Source: Klebsiella pneumoniae (lineage in GTDB: Bacteria; Pseudomonadota; Gammaproteobacteria; Ga0077536). From it: 8,948 nucleotides of DNA. The translations under genes were made by a program, and so were the position numbers. The notes under the pieces were generated by a model, which was not told the origin of the DNA, made no database searches, and saw only the letters and a list, made by a program, of their open reading frames with translations. Each line of letters starts with the position of its first letter. Position 1 is the stretch's first letter. The stretch lies in assembly GCA_945873015.1 (NCBI GenBank), contig CAMCBY010000135.1, positions 1 through 8,948 of the forward strand. Direction: 5' to 3'. Shown in pieces: positions 1-6,543 of the stretch.

Positions 1-276
1 GCCAATCGTGAAATGGCCGAGGCTGAGCGGCTCAAAGCCGAGCTCGAAGCCGCGCGCACCGCCGCTGCGGAAGCCGTCGCCGAGGCCGCTCAACGCGAGG
101 CGGCCGAAGCCCAGCGGGTGCGCGAGGAACTGGCGCGAGCCAAGGCGGAGGCACAAGCCGCGCTGGCCGAGGCGGCCCGCCGCGAGCTCGCTGAAGCCCA
201 ACGCATCAAGGCCGAGATTGAACGTGCCAAGGCCGAGGCCGACGCTGCTGTCCAGGCCGAACGCGAGGCGCAGCGT
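1..276 (+). repeat. In-frame 87-bp tandem repeat (29-residue units) within the coiled-coil gene
   Basis: Three consecutive 87-base units start at 16, 103 and 190. Each encodes 29 residues, opening A-E-A-E/Q-R-(L/V/I)-(K/R)-(A/E)-E-(L/I); units 2 and 3 then share a second half rich in A-K-A-E-A. The codons at 1-15 (A-N-R-E-M) match the ends of units 1 and 2 (A-Q-R-E-A, A-R-R-E-L), so at least part of a fourth unit precedes the first full one and the array runs out of the window. The third unit degenerates at its end. The DNA copies have diverged at many synonymous and non-synonymous sites, so this is an old repeat and not a recent slippage array. Confidence 0.8.
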
Positions 277-1299
277 GAACGGGTCGAACAGGTGCGCGCC
301 GAGATGGAGCGCCGCTTGCAGGAAGAGGAACGCAAGCTGCGTGAGAGCTACGCCTGGCAGGCTGAGGAGCTCAAGCGCCTGCAAGGCCAGAAAGCCGACG
401 CCGAAGTGCGTCTACGTGAAGAACAGGAACGGGTGCGTGTGCAGGCCGAAGAGTCGCGCGTGCGGCTCGCCGAAGCGCGTGATTATCAGCGCCGACTCGA
501 AGAAGTACAGCAGGCCAGCGCCCGCGAAGCGGAGATGCGCGAACAGCAGCAACTCGCGCTGGAAGGCAAACTGCGCGAGGAATTGCGTCACAAGGTGCAG
601 ACCGAGCGTCGCCAGCTCGAAGAAGAACTGGCGCGAAATGCCGCCGAACTCGAGCGCGCACGCCGCGAGCGCGAAGCGGCCGAGGCTGCGCGCCGTGCCG
701 CGGCCGCCGAAGCCGAGCAGATCGTGTCTGAATTCAAGGACGCCCATGCACGCAAACGCATGCAGGAAGAGGCGGAAATGCGTTTCGAGCGCGAGCGCCT
801 GGAAACTGACGCGCGTCGCCTGCGACTGGCACTCGAACTGGCGCAGCGTGAAAAGCACGCCGCGGTGCAGCAGCAGCGCGAAATCGAAACGGAAATCGCT
901 GACCTCAAACGCGTCGCCAGCAATGACGGTCGCGTGGACGAGTCTGAAATGCGGGCACTGGAAGCACAGGCTCTCCATCTCGCCGAGCAGATCGCCGCCA
1001 GCGAACGGGCGCAGGCCGACGCGCAGGCCGCAGCGGTGGCCTCGGCCGGCGACCTGGCCGCCCATCGTGTTCACGAGGAGCGGGTGCGGGCTGATCTCAA
1101 GAGTGAATTGAACGAGTGGTTGGAGGAACAGAATGCGGTCGAGAACAGCGATGCGCAGCGCGGCATTCTCGCTAATCAGCGAGCCCATCTCGACCGCATC
1201 AAGCAACGCGCGCAGGCCGTGCGCGCTGCCGCCAAGGCGCACGATCAGGCGCTGATCAACGAACTGGCGGATAAACTCCGGCGCGGCGAGGGCGATTGA
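1..1299 (+). CDS. Repeat-containing coiled-coil protein, 3' part (5' end outside window)
   Basis: The reading frame is open from base 1 and ends at TGA 1297-1299, giving 432 visible residues. An ATG lies at 13, but the codons before it (A-N-R-E) fit the end of a repeat unit, so the true start is upstream and the gene is partial. Almost the whole protein is Glu, Ala, Arg and Gln with few helix breakers, no cysteine and no membrane segment or signal in the visible part. I infer one very long helix or coiled coil. The first 92 residues are tandem 29-residue repeats. The last ~75 residues are less repetitive (S-E-L-N-E-W-L-E-E-Q, then a basic stretch ending D-K-L-R-R-G-E-G-D) and may form a distinct C-terminal helical unit. 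I do not recognise the family. An N-terminal regulatory or membrane domain upstream is possible but cannot be seen. The gene converges on the DUF3301 gene, 27 bases away. Confidence 0.85.
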   Translation, partial: ANREMAEAERLKAELEAARTAAAEAVAEAAQREAAEAQRVREELARAKAEAQAALAEAARRELAEAQRIKAEIERAKAEADAAVQAEREAQRERVEQVRAEMERRLQEEERKLRESYAWQAEELKRLQGQKADAEVRLREEQERVRVQAEESRVRLAEARDYQRRLEEVQQASAREAEMREQQQLALEGKLREELRHKVQTERRQLEEELARNAAELERARREREAAEAARRAAAAEAEQIVSEFKDAHARKRMQEEAEMRFERERLETDARRLRLALELAQREKHAAVQQQREIETEIADLKRVASNDGRVDESEMRALEAQALHLAEQIAASERAQADAQAAAVASAGDLAAHRVHEERVRADLKSELNEWLEEQNAVENSDAQRGILANQRAHLDRIKQRAQAVRAAAKAHDQALINELADKLRRGEGD

Positions 1300-1326
1300 C
1301 CGTCTGCTGAAAAGTGACTGCGCGCC

Positions 1327-1665
1327 TCAGCCGCGCGACGATAAATCGATATGAATGTCGCCGTCGGGGTGGCTGAGATGCACCCAGCGCGGCATCTCGC
1401 CATGCAGGCAAATCTCGCCCAAGCGCCGGTCCGCGCCGTTGACACTGAATTCGAAACGGAACACCCGCTCGAGATTGAGGCCGTGCTCGCTGCGCGCAAA
1501 CCCCACGCGCCGCAACGACACCGCTTCGTCAAGGCGCTGGACGTTGAGATCCTTACAAACCTCACGACTGATGAAATCTACGCGGTCATGGGCCTGCATG
1601 CTCCACCACCATAATCCGATGACCAGCGCGCCACCGAACAGCAATGACAATTCAGTGACACTCAC
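1327..1665 (-). CDS. DUF3301 family membrane-anchored protein
   Basis: A 112-residue protein starting at GTG 1663-1665. A GAGG ribosome-binding sequence lies 5 bases upstream, which supports this start. Residues 5-21 form one hydrophobic segment ending in three tryptophans (L-L-F-G-G-A-L-V-I-G-L-W-W-W), so the protein is probably anchored by a single N-terminal helix. The following ~85-residue soluble domain has an R-V-G-F-A-R stretch, an F-R-F-E-F-S strand and a C-terminal H-L-S-H-P-D-G-D segment. Length, anchor position and these segments fit the DUF3301 family of Gammaproteobacteria as I remember it. The function of that family is unknown to me. It is the last gene of the yajQ unit, 30 bases after the CPXCG gene. 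Confidence 0.8.
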   Translation of the reverse strand: MSVTELSLLFGGALVIGLWWWSMQAHDRVDFISREVCKDLNVQRLDEAVSLRRVGFARSEHGLNLERVFRFEFSVNGADRRLGEICLHGEMPRWVHLSHPDGDIHIDLSSRG

Positions 1666-1670
1666 AGTGA

Positions 1671-1674
1671 CCTC
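1671..1674 (-). promoter_or_regulatory. Ribosome-binding site deciding the GTG start of the DUF3301 gene
   Basis: On the - strand GAGG precedes the GTG at 1663-1665 by 5 bases. No ATG gives a start that keeps the membrane anchor intact, so this site supports the GTG as initiator. Confidence 0.5.
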
Positions 1675-1695
1675 GGCGTGTCGTTCAAGAGGGTT

Positions 1696-1884
1696 TCAGT
1701 CGTCGCCACGGCGCGCCACCAGATGCACACGGGAGTGCTCTGCTATCTGCACCGTCAGCACGATGGGCCGGCAGCAAACCTCACAATCCTCAATGTAATC
1801 CTGCTGCAGTTCCGAGTGATCGACCAGCACGCTGATCCGCTCGCCGCAGTAGGGACATCGAAAGCGCTGTTCACTCTGCTGCAT
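1696..1884 (-). CDS. CPXCG motif-containing cysteine-rich (zinc ribbon) protein
   Basis: A 62-residue protein. Residues 10-14 are C-P-Y-C-G and residues 34-40 are C-E-V-C-C-R-P, giving two cysteine pairs (C10/C13 and C34/C37) spaced as in a small zinc ribbon. A third cysteine, C38, follows directly. This arrangement and length are those of the CPXCG cysteine-rich family (Cys_rich_CPXG). Zinc binding is expected from the family, and the cellular role is not established as far as I know. The ATG is preceded by TGAGG, whose TGA is the stop codon of yajQ, so translation is probably coupled to yajQ. Nine bases separate the two coding regions. A basic tail (A-R-R-G-D-D) ends the protein. Confidence 0.88.
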   Translation of the reverse strand: MQQSEQRFRCPYCGERISVLVDHSELQQDYIEDCEVCCRPIVLTVQIAEHSRVHLVARRGDD

Positions 1885-1891
1885 GGTCGTG

Positions 1892-1896
1892 CCTCA
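1892..1896 (-). promoter_or_regulatory. Ribosome-binding site of the CPXCG gene overlapping the yajQ stop codon
   Basis: On the - strand the sequence is TGAGG, 7 bases before the ATG at 1882-1884. Its first three bases are the yajQ stop codon TGA. A ribosome ending yajQ would sit on the initiation region of the next gene, which suggests coupled translation. Confidence 0.55.
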
Positions 1897-2376
1897 GTCG
1901 CGAAAATTGGTGAACTGAAAGGGCACGCCGAGTTTGGCGTTTCTGACCAGCGCTATCACCGCCTGCAAATCGTCGCGATTCTTGCCGGTCACCCGCAATT
2001 GATTCTGCTGCATCTGCGAGGTGACCTTGATTTTGCTGTCTTTGATGAGTTTGTTGAGCTTGCGGCCGGTGTCGGCATCAACACCCTCGCGCACCGTGAC
2101 CGGCAGACGCGTCTCGGCGACATTGGACGCGAAGTCGCCCACTTCCAGACAATCGATATCGATGCCGCGTTTGGCCAGTCGCGTTTGCAGGATCTCAAGC
2201 AGTTGCTTGGCTTGAAACTCGCCATCGGCGATGATGGTCAACTTGTACTCGTCGCGCTCGACCCGTGCTTTACTGCCCTTGAAATCGAAGCGTTGTCCGA
2301 CTTCTCGATTGGCCTGGTCGACAGCGTTGGAAAGTTCATGTTTATCAACTTCGGATACGACATCGAACGATGGCAT
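1894..2376 (-). CDS. yajQ: YajQ family nucleotide / cyclic di-GMP-binding protein
   Basis: A 160-residue protein, the normal length for YajQ (about 160-163). It opens M-P-S-F-D-V-V-S-E-V-D and contains the typical N-A-V-D-Q-A, R-F-D-F-K-G-S and C-terminal G-V-P-F-Q-F-T-N-F-R-D segments, so the assignment is firm. YajQ proteins are soluble and have two ferredoxin-like halves. Family members have been reported to bind nucleotides, and in Xanthomonas and Pseudomonas cyclic di-GMP, acting as effectors of gene expression. Whether this copy does so is inference. The frame stays open upstream to an ATG at 2442, but a perfect AGGAGG 8 bases before the ATG at 2374-2376, together with the family N-terminus, fixes the start here. 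It is the first gene of a three-gene unit and divergent from the HAD gene. Confidence 0.96.
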   Translation of the reverse strand: MPSFDVVSEVDKHELSNAVDQANREVGQRFDFKGSKARVERDEYKLTIIADGEFQAKQLLEILQTRLAKRGIDIDCLEVGDFASNVAETRLPVTVREGVDADTGRKLNKLIKDSKIKVTSQMQQNQLRVTGKNRDDLQAVIALVRNAKLGVPFQFTNFRD

Positions 2377-2384
2377 TGACGGTT

Positions 2385-2390
2385 CCTCCT
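2385..2390 (-). promoter_or_regulatory. Consensus ribosome-binding site of yajQ
   Basis: On the - strand AGGAGG lies 8 bases before the ATG at 2374-2376. It excludes the longer in-frame start at 2442 and is the strongest ribosome-binding site in the window. Confidence 0.8.
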
Positions 2391-2405
2391 CCCGGCCGGT
2401 GCGCA

Positions 2406-2432
2406 AGTATAGCCTGCGTCTGCCACGCGCAA
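2406..2432 (-). promoter_or_regulatory. Possible sigma-70 type promoter for the yajQ unit
   Basis: On the - strand TATACT (2406-2411) is a good -10 element (one mismatch to TATAAT). A weak -35 candidate, TTGCGC (2427-2432), lies upstream with a short 15-base spacer. Transcription would start near 2399 and leave a leader of about 23 bases containing the AGGAGG site. It lies in the 81-base gap between the divergent yajQ and HAD genes. The poor -35 and spacer keep this tentative. I see no equally clear promoter for the HAD gene in the same gap. Confidence 0.3.
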
Positions 2433-2457
2433 CGCCCATCATTTAAGAGCGGCAACG

Positions 2458-3162
2458 ATGTTTGAAGTGATCACCTTCGATCTCGATGACACCCTGTGGG
2501 ATGCGCGTCCGGCTTTGCTACGCGCTGAACAATTGCAGCATGAGTGGATAGTCGAGCACGCGCCGCGCCTGGCGGCCGAACACAGTAATGAATCGTTGCG
2601 CCGCTGGCGTTGGGAGCTGGCCACCGCGCATCCCGAGGTCGCCCACGATTTCACCGCCTTGCGCCTGCTCGCACTGCGCGAGCAACTGGCGGCTTTTGGC
2701 TATGACCCGGCGCTGGCCGAGCCCGGCATCGCGCTGTTCGTGCGCGAGCGCAGTGTGGTGAGTCTGTACGACGATGTGGTGCCGGTGTTATCCGATCTGG
2801 CGCGCGATTACACCCTGGTCGCCCTCACCAATGGTAATGCCGACCTTGAAGTCGCCGGGGTCAGCACCTATTTCGCTTTTTGTATTTCGCCGGCCGAGGC
2901 CGGTGTACAGAAGCCCGATCGGCGTATGTTCGACGTGGCGCTGGCGCGTGCCGGGGTGACAGCGGCGCGCGCGGTGCACGTTGGCGATCAGCCCCTGTAC
3001 GATATCGAGGGCGCGCGGCGTGCGGAGTTGGCCAGTGTGTGGTTGAACCGTGATGGCGAACCGTGGCCGGAGGACTATGCGCGACCGCACGCTGAGATTG
3101 CGTCCCTGACTGAACTGCGCGCAGCGCTGACACGTATCGATGTCACGCCCGTCAAACCTTGA
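2458..3162 (+). CDS. HAD family hydrolase, subfamily IA (YigB-like phosphatase)
   Basis: A 234-residue protein with all four HAD motifs. Motif I is F-D-L-D-D-T-L-W, with nucleophile D8 and acid/base D10. Motif II is L-T-N-G-N (T124), motif III is K152 in Q-K-P-D, and motif IV is V-G-D-Q-P-L-Y-D-I-E-G-A (D177, D182). Residues ~15-100 form the helical cap typical of subfamily IA. The A-R-P-A-L-L-R-A-E opening of the cap and the T-N-G-N motif resemble E. coli YigB, which dephosphorylates a riboflavin-pathway intermediate and other small phosphates. The substrate here is inferred and could differ. The enzyme should be cytosolic and Mg-dependent. The start is ATG 2458; the purine-rich AAGAG upstream is only a weak ribosome-binding site. 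Its stop is followed directly by a GTG and, 15 bases later, by the start of the peptidase gene, which suggests one transcript. Confidence 0.9.
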   Translation: MFEVITFDLDDTLWDARPALLRAEQLQHEWIVEHAPRLAAEHSNESLRRWRWELATAHPEVAHDFTALRLLALREQLAAFGYDPALAEPGIALFVRERSVVSLYDDVVPVLSDLARDYTLVALTNGNADLEVAGVSTYFAFCISPAEAGVQKPDRRMFDVALARAGVTAARAVHVGDQPLYDIEGARRAELASVWLNRDGEPWPEDYARPHAEIASLTELRAALTRIDVTPVKP

Positions 3163-3177
3163 GTGAACCACAGAACG

Positions 3178-6069
3178 ATGTCCAAACCAGAATTTGAATT
3201 GACGGCCACCACCGAAATAAGCTCGCTGGGCATACAACTGCGCCAGTATCAGCATGCCGCCAGTGGCGCCCGTCACCTGCATTTCGCCTGCAACGACAGC
3301 AACAACGCCTTCATGGTCGTATTGCCGACCTTGCCGCAGGATTCGAGCGGCGCGGCCCATATCCTCGAGCACACCACGCTGTGCGGCAGTCAGCGTTATC
3401 CGGTGCGCGATCCGTTCTTCATGATGCTGCGCCGGTCTTTGAATACCTTCATGAATGCCTTCACCGGCAGCGACAGCACTGCTTATCCGTTCGCCACCCA
3501 GAACCGTAAGGATTTCGACAATCTGCTCAAGGTCTATCTCGACGCGGTGTTTTTTCCGAATCTGCATCCGCTCGATTTTGCGCAGGAAGGCTGGCGTCTG
3601 GAACTGAGCGAGGAGGGCGCGACCGACGGCCTGCCGCTCGAGTTCCACGGTGTGGTGTACAACGAAATGAAGGGCGCCATGAGTGCGCCACTCGCGCAGC
3701 TTTATCACCATCTGCACGCGGCAATGTTTCCCGATACGGTCTATCGCCATAACAGCGGCGGCGAGCCGCTTGCGATCCCTGATTTGACCCATGCCGCGCT
3801 GCGCGATTTTCATACCCGCCATTACCACCCCGGTAACGCGGTGTTCATGACTTATGGCAGCTTTCCCGAAAGCGAACATCAGCGACAGATTGCAGAGCTG
3901 GTGCTGGACCGATTCCAACGCCCGGAAAGTATCGTCATGAGCGCTCTGCAGCCGGCCTTCAGCGCACCGCGTCATGTTGAGGTGCGTTATGCCGTAGAGG
4001 AACAAGGTGAGCGTGCCACACACATCGTGTGGGCGTGGCTGCTGGGTGAAGCGGCCGAGCCCGAGGACGTGGTCGAAGCGCACCTGTTGGCCTCGATTCT
4101 GCTCGAACACAGCGCTTCGCCGCTGCGCCATTATCTCGAAACCACCGAACTCGCCGACGCGCCTTCCGAGTTATGCGGCGTCGACGACTCGGCGCGCCAG
4201 CTGGTGTTCGTATGTGGTGTCGAGGGCAGCGACGCTGAACACGCCGCCGCGCTTGAGCAGGGCATGCTCGCGGTGCTTGAGAACGTTGCGCGTGAAGGGG
4301 TGGATGCGGCGACACTCGACGCGGTGCTCGATCGTATCGAGATGGCGCAGCGTGACATCGGTGGCGGCAGCTATCCTTTTGGTCTGCAGTTGATGGGGCG
4401 GGTGATGCCGGCCGCGATGTATCGACGCGATCCAGCGCGACTGCTGGAACTCGATCGTGTACTGGAGTCCTTGCGGCGTGATATTCGCGCGCCGGGTTTT
4501 GTTGCGCGACTGGTGCGCGGCATGCTGCTTGATAAGACCCATCGCGTGCGCGTGACCATGCTGCCCGACGAGCACAAGGCCGAGCATGACGAAGCGGCCG
4601 AACAGTCGCGCCTCGCGGCACTCGCCGCAACCATGGGCGCGGCCGAGCGAGCTGAAATTGCGGCGCAGAGTGCAGCACTGCGTGAACGCCAGGCACGGGT
4701 CGATGATCCAAACGTTTTGCCGCGCGTGACCCTGGCCGATGTGCCGGCACCTGCACTGGCGCCGCTTGCGGTCATTAGCACGCACGATGGTGTCGAGGTG
4801 CATCGTTACGACTGCGCGGCAAATGGCATCTTCCGTATGCAGCTGGTTTATGACCTGCCGGACTTGAGCGCCGATGAATTGCGCGTATTGCCGTTGTTGT
4901 CCGACTATCTGACTGAGTTCGGACACGGCGACGAAGATTATCTCGCGGTGCAGTCGCGGCGCGCGTTATCCGGCAGTTTCGGTACCAATACCATGGCCCG
5001 CGCTCCCGTCGCCGGCGGTGAATTGCGTGGCTGGTTCGTGATCACCGGCAAGGGACTCGCACGCAAGCGCGACGAAGTGATCGCGGTCGTCAACGAAATT
5101 CTCGACGGTGCACGTTTCGATGAAACCGAGCACCTGCATGAATTGCTCATGCAATCGCGCGCCGAAGCCGAACAGTCGCTGACCGACCGCGGTCACCAAC
5201 TGGCAGTCATCAGTGCCGCGCGCACTTATTCGACCGGTGCGGCTCTGGACGACCTGTGGGATGGCCCGAGCGCGCACCGCATTCTCAAGGAACTGGCCGG
5301 CGCGGACGACGAGGCGGCGCTGCGCGCGCTGTTTGTATTGTTTGCGTCGATTCGCGACAAGTTGCGCCATGCGCCGCGGCGGATCGCGCTGTTTGGTGAT
5401 GCAACGGTGCTCGATGGTGCGGCAGCGCTTGCCGCGCGTGTCGGTGCGCCACGCCAGCCGTTGTGTGGCGGTTTTGTCGCGCGTATCGAGGAAGCGGCGG
5501 CGAGTAATGCGTGGCTGATCAATTCGCAGGTTAATTTTGTCGCCAAGGCCTATGCCGCCGTGCCAGAGGATCACGCCGACGCGCCACTGTTCGCAGTGCT
5601 CGGGCGTTATCTGCAGGATGGTTTCTTGCACGGGGAGATCCGCGAGAAAGGCGGTGCCTACGGCTCGGGTGCGAGCTACGACACCGACAGCGCGACCTTT
5701 CGTTTTTATTCCTATCGCGATCCGCGTGCGCTCGCGACTTTGCAGGACTTTGATCGCGCGCTGGTGTGGTTTGCCGGCGATGACGACGCGCAGCGTCTCG
5801 AAGAAGCGATACTCGGCACCATCCGCGCGCTCGACCAACCGCGCTCGCCGGCCGGGGAGTGCGAACGGGCTTTCACCAATGGTCTGTATGGGCGCGATGA
5901 CGCATTCCGCGCGCGCTTCCGCGCGCGGGTGCTGCGAGCCAATCACCAGTCGCTGCGCGACATCGCGGCGCGTTACCTGGAGTCTGCACACGGCCAACTC
6001 GGGGTGGTGTGCAGCAGCGCGGCGGAAGCAGACTTCGCTGGCGCCGAGTTAACGTTCGCTAAACTCTGA
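3178..6069 (+). CDS. Insulinase-family zinc metallopeptidase, PreP/Cym1-like (M16C)
   Basis: A 963-residue protein, the usual length for presequence-protease-like M16C enzymes, which degrade short unfolded peptides inside a closed chamber. The inverted zinc motif H-X-X-E-H is H-I-L-E-H, residues 61-65 (ligands H61 and H65, catalytic E64). The distal ligand is very probably E163 in Y-N-E-M-K-G-A-M. N-F/D-P-F-F-M-M and N-T-F-M-N-A-F-T-G-S-D-type segments between them are typical of the family. The C-terminal half carries the conserved R-X5-Y pair in I-R-E-K-G-G-A-Y-G, followed by F-Y-S-Y-R-D-P. No signal peptide is visible, so a cytosolic location is likely. I chose ATG 3178 because M-S-K-P-E-F-E-L lines up with the remembered N-terminus of homologues. 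An in-frame GTG at 3163, touching the HAD stop, would add five residues. Neither start has a good ribosome-binding site, so coupling to the HAD gene is plausible. Confidence 0.95.
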   Translation: MSKPEFELTATTEISSLGIQLRQYQHAASGARHLHFACNDSNNAFMVVLPTLPQDSSGAAHILEHTTLCGSQRYPVRDPFFMMLRRSLNTFMNAFTGSDSTAYPFATQNRKDFDNLLKVYLDAVFFPNLHPLDFAQEGWRLELSEEGATDGLPLEFHGVVYNEMKGAMSAPLAQLYHHLHAAMFPDTVYRHNSGGEPLAIPDLTHAALRDFHTRHYHPGNAVFMTYGSFPESEHQRQIAELVLDRFQRPESIVMSALQPAFSAPRHVEVRYAVEEQGERATHIVWAWLLGEAAEPEDVVEAHLLASILLEHSASPLRHYLETTELADAPSELCGVDDSARQLVFVCGVEGSDAEHAAALEQGMLAVLENVAREGVDAATLDAVLDRIEMAQRDIGGGSYPFGLQLMGRVMPAAMYRRDPARLLELDRVLESLRRDIRAPGFVARLVRGMLLDKTHRVRVTMLPDEHKAEHDEAAEQSRLAALAATMGAAERAEIAAQSAALRERQARVDDPNVLPRVTLADVPAPALAPLAVISTHDGVEVHRYDCAANGIFRMQLVYDLPDLSADELRVLPLLSDYLTEFGHGDEDYLAVQSRRALSGSFGTNTMARAPVAGGELRGWFVITGKGLARKRDEVIAVVNEILDGARFDETEHLHELLMQSRAEAEQSLTDRGHQLAVISAARTYSTGAALDDLWDGPSAHRILKELAGADDEAALRALFVLFASIRDKLRHAPRRIALFGDATVLDGAAALAARVGAPRQPLCGGFVARIEEAAASNAWLINSQVNFVAKAYAAVPEDHADAPLFAVLGRYLQDGFLHGEIREKGGAYGSGASYDTDSATFRFYSYRDPRALATLQDFDRALVWFAGDDDAQRLEEAILGTIRALDQPRSPAGECERAFTNGLYGRDDAFRARFRARVLRANHQSLRDIAARYLESAHGQLGVVCSSAAEADFAGAELTFAKL

Positions 6070-6084
6070 AGGCGAGGGCAAGGC

Positions 6085-6519
6085 ATGCACGTCGGCTTTG
6101 AAGAAGGCGCGGCGGGTTTTCACGAAGCCCGTGCATTGCTCGCCATCGCGCGTGGTGTGGTGGCCGAGGAATTCAGCGCCGAACACGAGACCACGGTGCT
6201 CGATGCACTCAAGACCGCCGGCGAAGTACATCTCGCGCGCGAGGAATTCGTGGCGCTACGCGCCGAGTTCGACGTTGACGACAGCGCGCGCGGTGCGGCT
6301 GCGGAAGAAGATGGTTGGTGGGCGCGTCTGTTCGGGCCATCGCGCAGTGAACAGCGGCTGGCCGCGCAGCGCGGTCTCGCACTGGAGCGCGCAAGCCGCG
6401 CCGAGCAGTTGTCCTTTGAGGCGCTGGCCGAAACGGCGCGGGTCGGGCGTGAGCGCGATGCGGCGCATGCGCGCATCCTCGAGCTCGAACGTGAACTGCA
6501 CGCGCTTCGTCATCGTTGA
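6085..6519 (+). CDS. Hypothetical 144-residue helical protein downstream of the peptidase
   Basis: I do not recognise this protein. It begins at ATG 6085, with GAGGG 6 bases upstream and only 15 bases after the peptidase stop, so it is probably cotranscribed with it. Residues 1-65 read as amphipathic helices rich in Ala and Glu. A short, probably unstructured acidic linker leads to E-D-G-W-W-A-R-L-F-G-P-S (about residues 74-85). The remaining ~60 residues are a charged helix with heptad-like leucines ending L-E-R-E-L-H-A-L-R-H-R, probably a coiled coil. There is no cysteine, only one lysine, no signal peptide and no membrane helix. Codon use and GC level resemble the neighbouring genes, which supports a real gene over a chance frame. 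A structural or adaptor role is possible, but this is speculation from shape alone. Confidence 0.75.
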   Translation: MHVGFEEGAAGFHEARALLAIARGVVAEEFSAEHETTVLDALKTAGEVHLAREEFVALRAEFDVDDSARGAAAEEDGWWARLFGPSRSEQRLAAQRGLALERASRAEQLSFEALAETARVGRERDAAHARILELERELHALRHR

Positions 6520-6543
6520 TGGGGTGTTGTCGCGTGCCGCCGT

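Noticed and set aside
8..1111. Open frame of 367 codons on the + strand, frame-shifted against the coiled-coil gene
   Set aside because: It is very rich in Arg, Pro and Ser and lies wholly inside the Glu/Ala/Arg coiled-coil frame, whose repeats and composition mark it as the real one.
1321..1337. Hairpin CGCGC / GCGCG at the end of the DUF3301 gene as a terminator
   Set aside because: A 5-bp stem with a 7-base loop in DNA full of CG runs. Only a distant TTTT follows on the - strand, so it cannot be told from chance.
1653..1671. Direct repeat CAGTGAC...CAGTGAC around the DUF3301 start
   Set aside because: Two 7-base copies 12 bases apart overlapping coding sequence; no known operator pattern and too short to support a function.
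2377..2442. In-frame N-terminal extension of yajQ by 22 residues
   Set aside because: The consensus AGGAGG and the conserved M-P-S-F-D-V start lie downstream, and the likely -10 element falls inside the extension.
2788..4131. Open frame of 447 codons on the - strand, opposite the HAD and M16C genes
   Set aside because: It overlaps two clearly identified genes on the other strand, has no recognisable domain and a composition typical of antisense frames in GC-rich coding DNA.
4966..5997. Open frame of 343 codons on the - strand, opposite the 3' half of the peptidase gene
   Set aside because: It is antisense to well-conserved peptidase sequence including the R-X5-Y region, with no family resemblance or ribosome-binding context; a codon-bias shadow.
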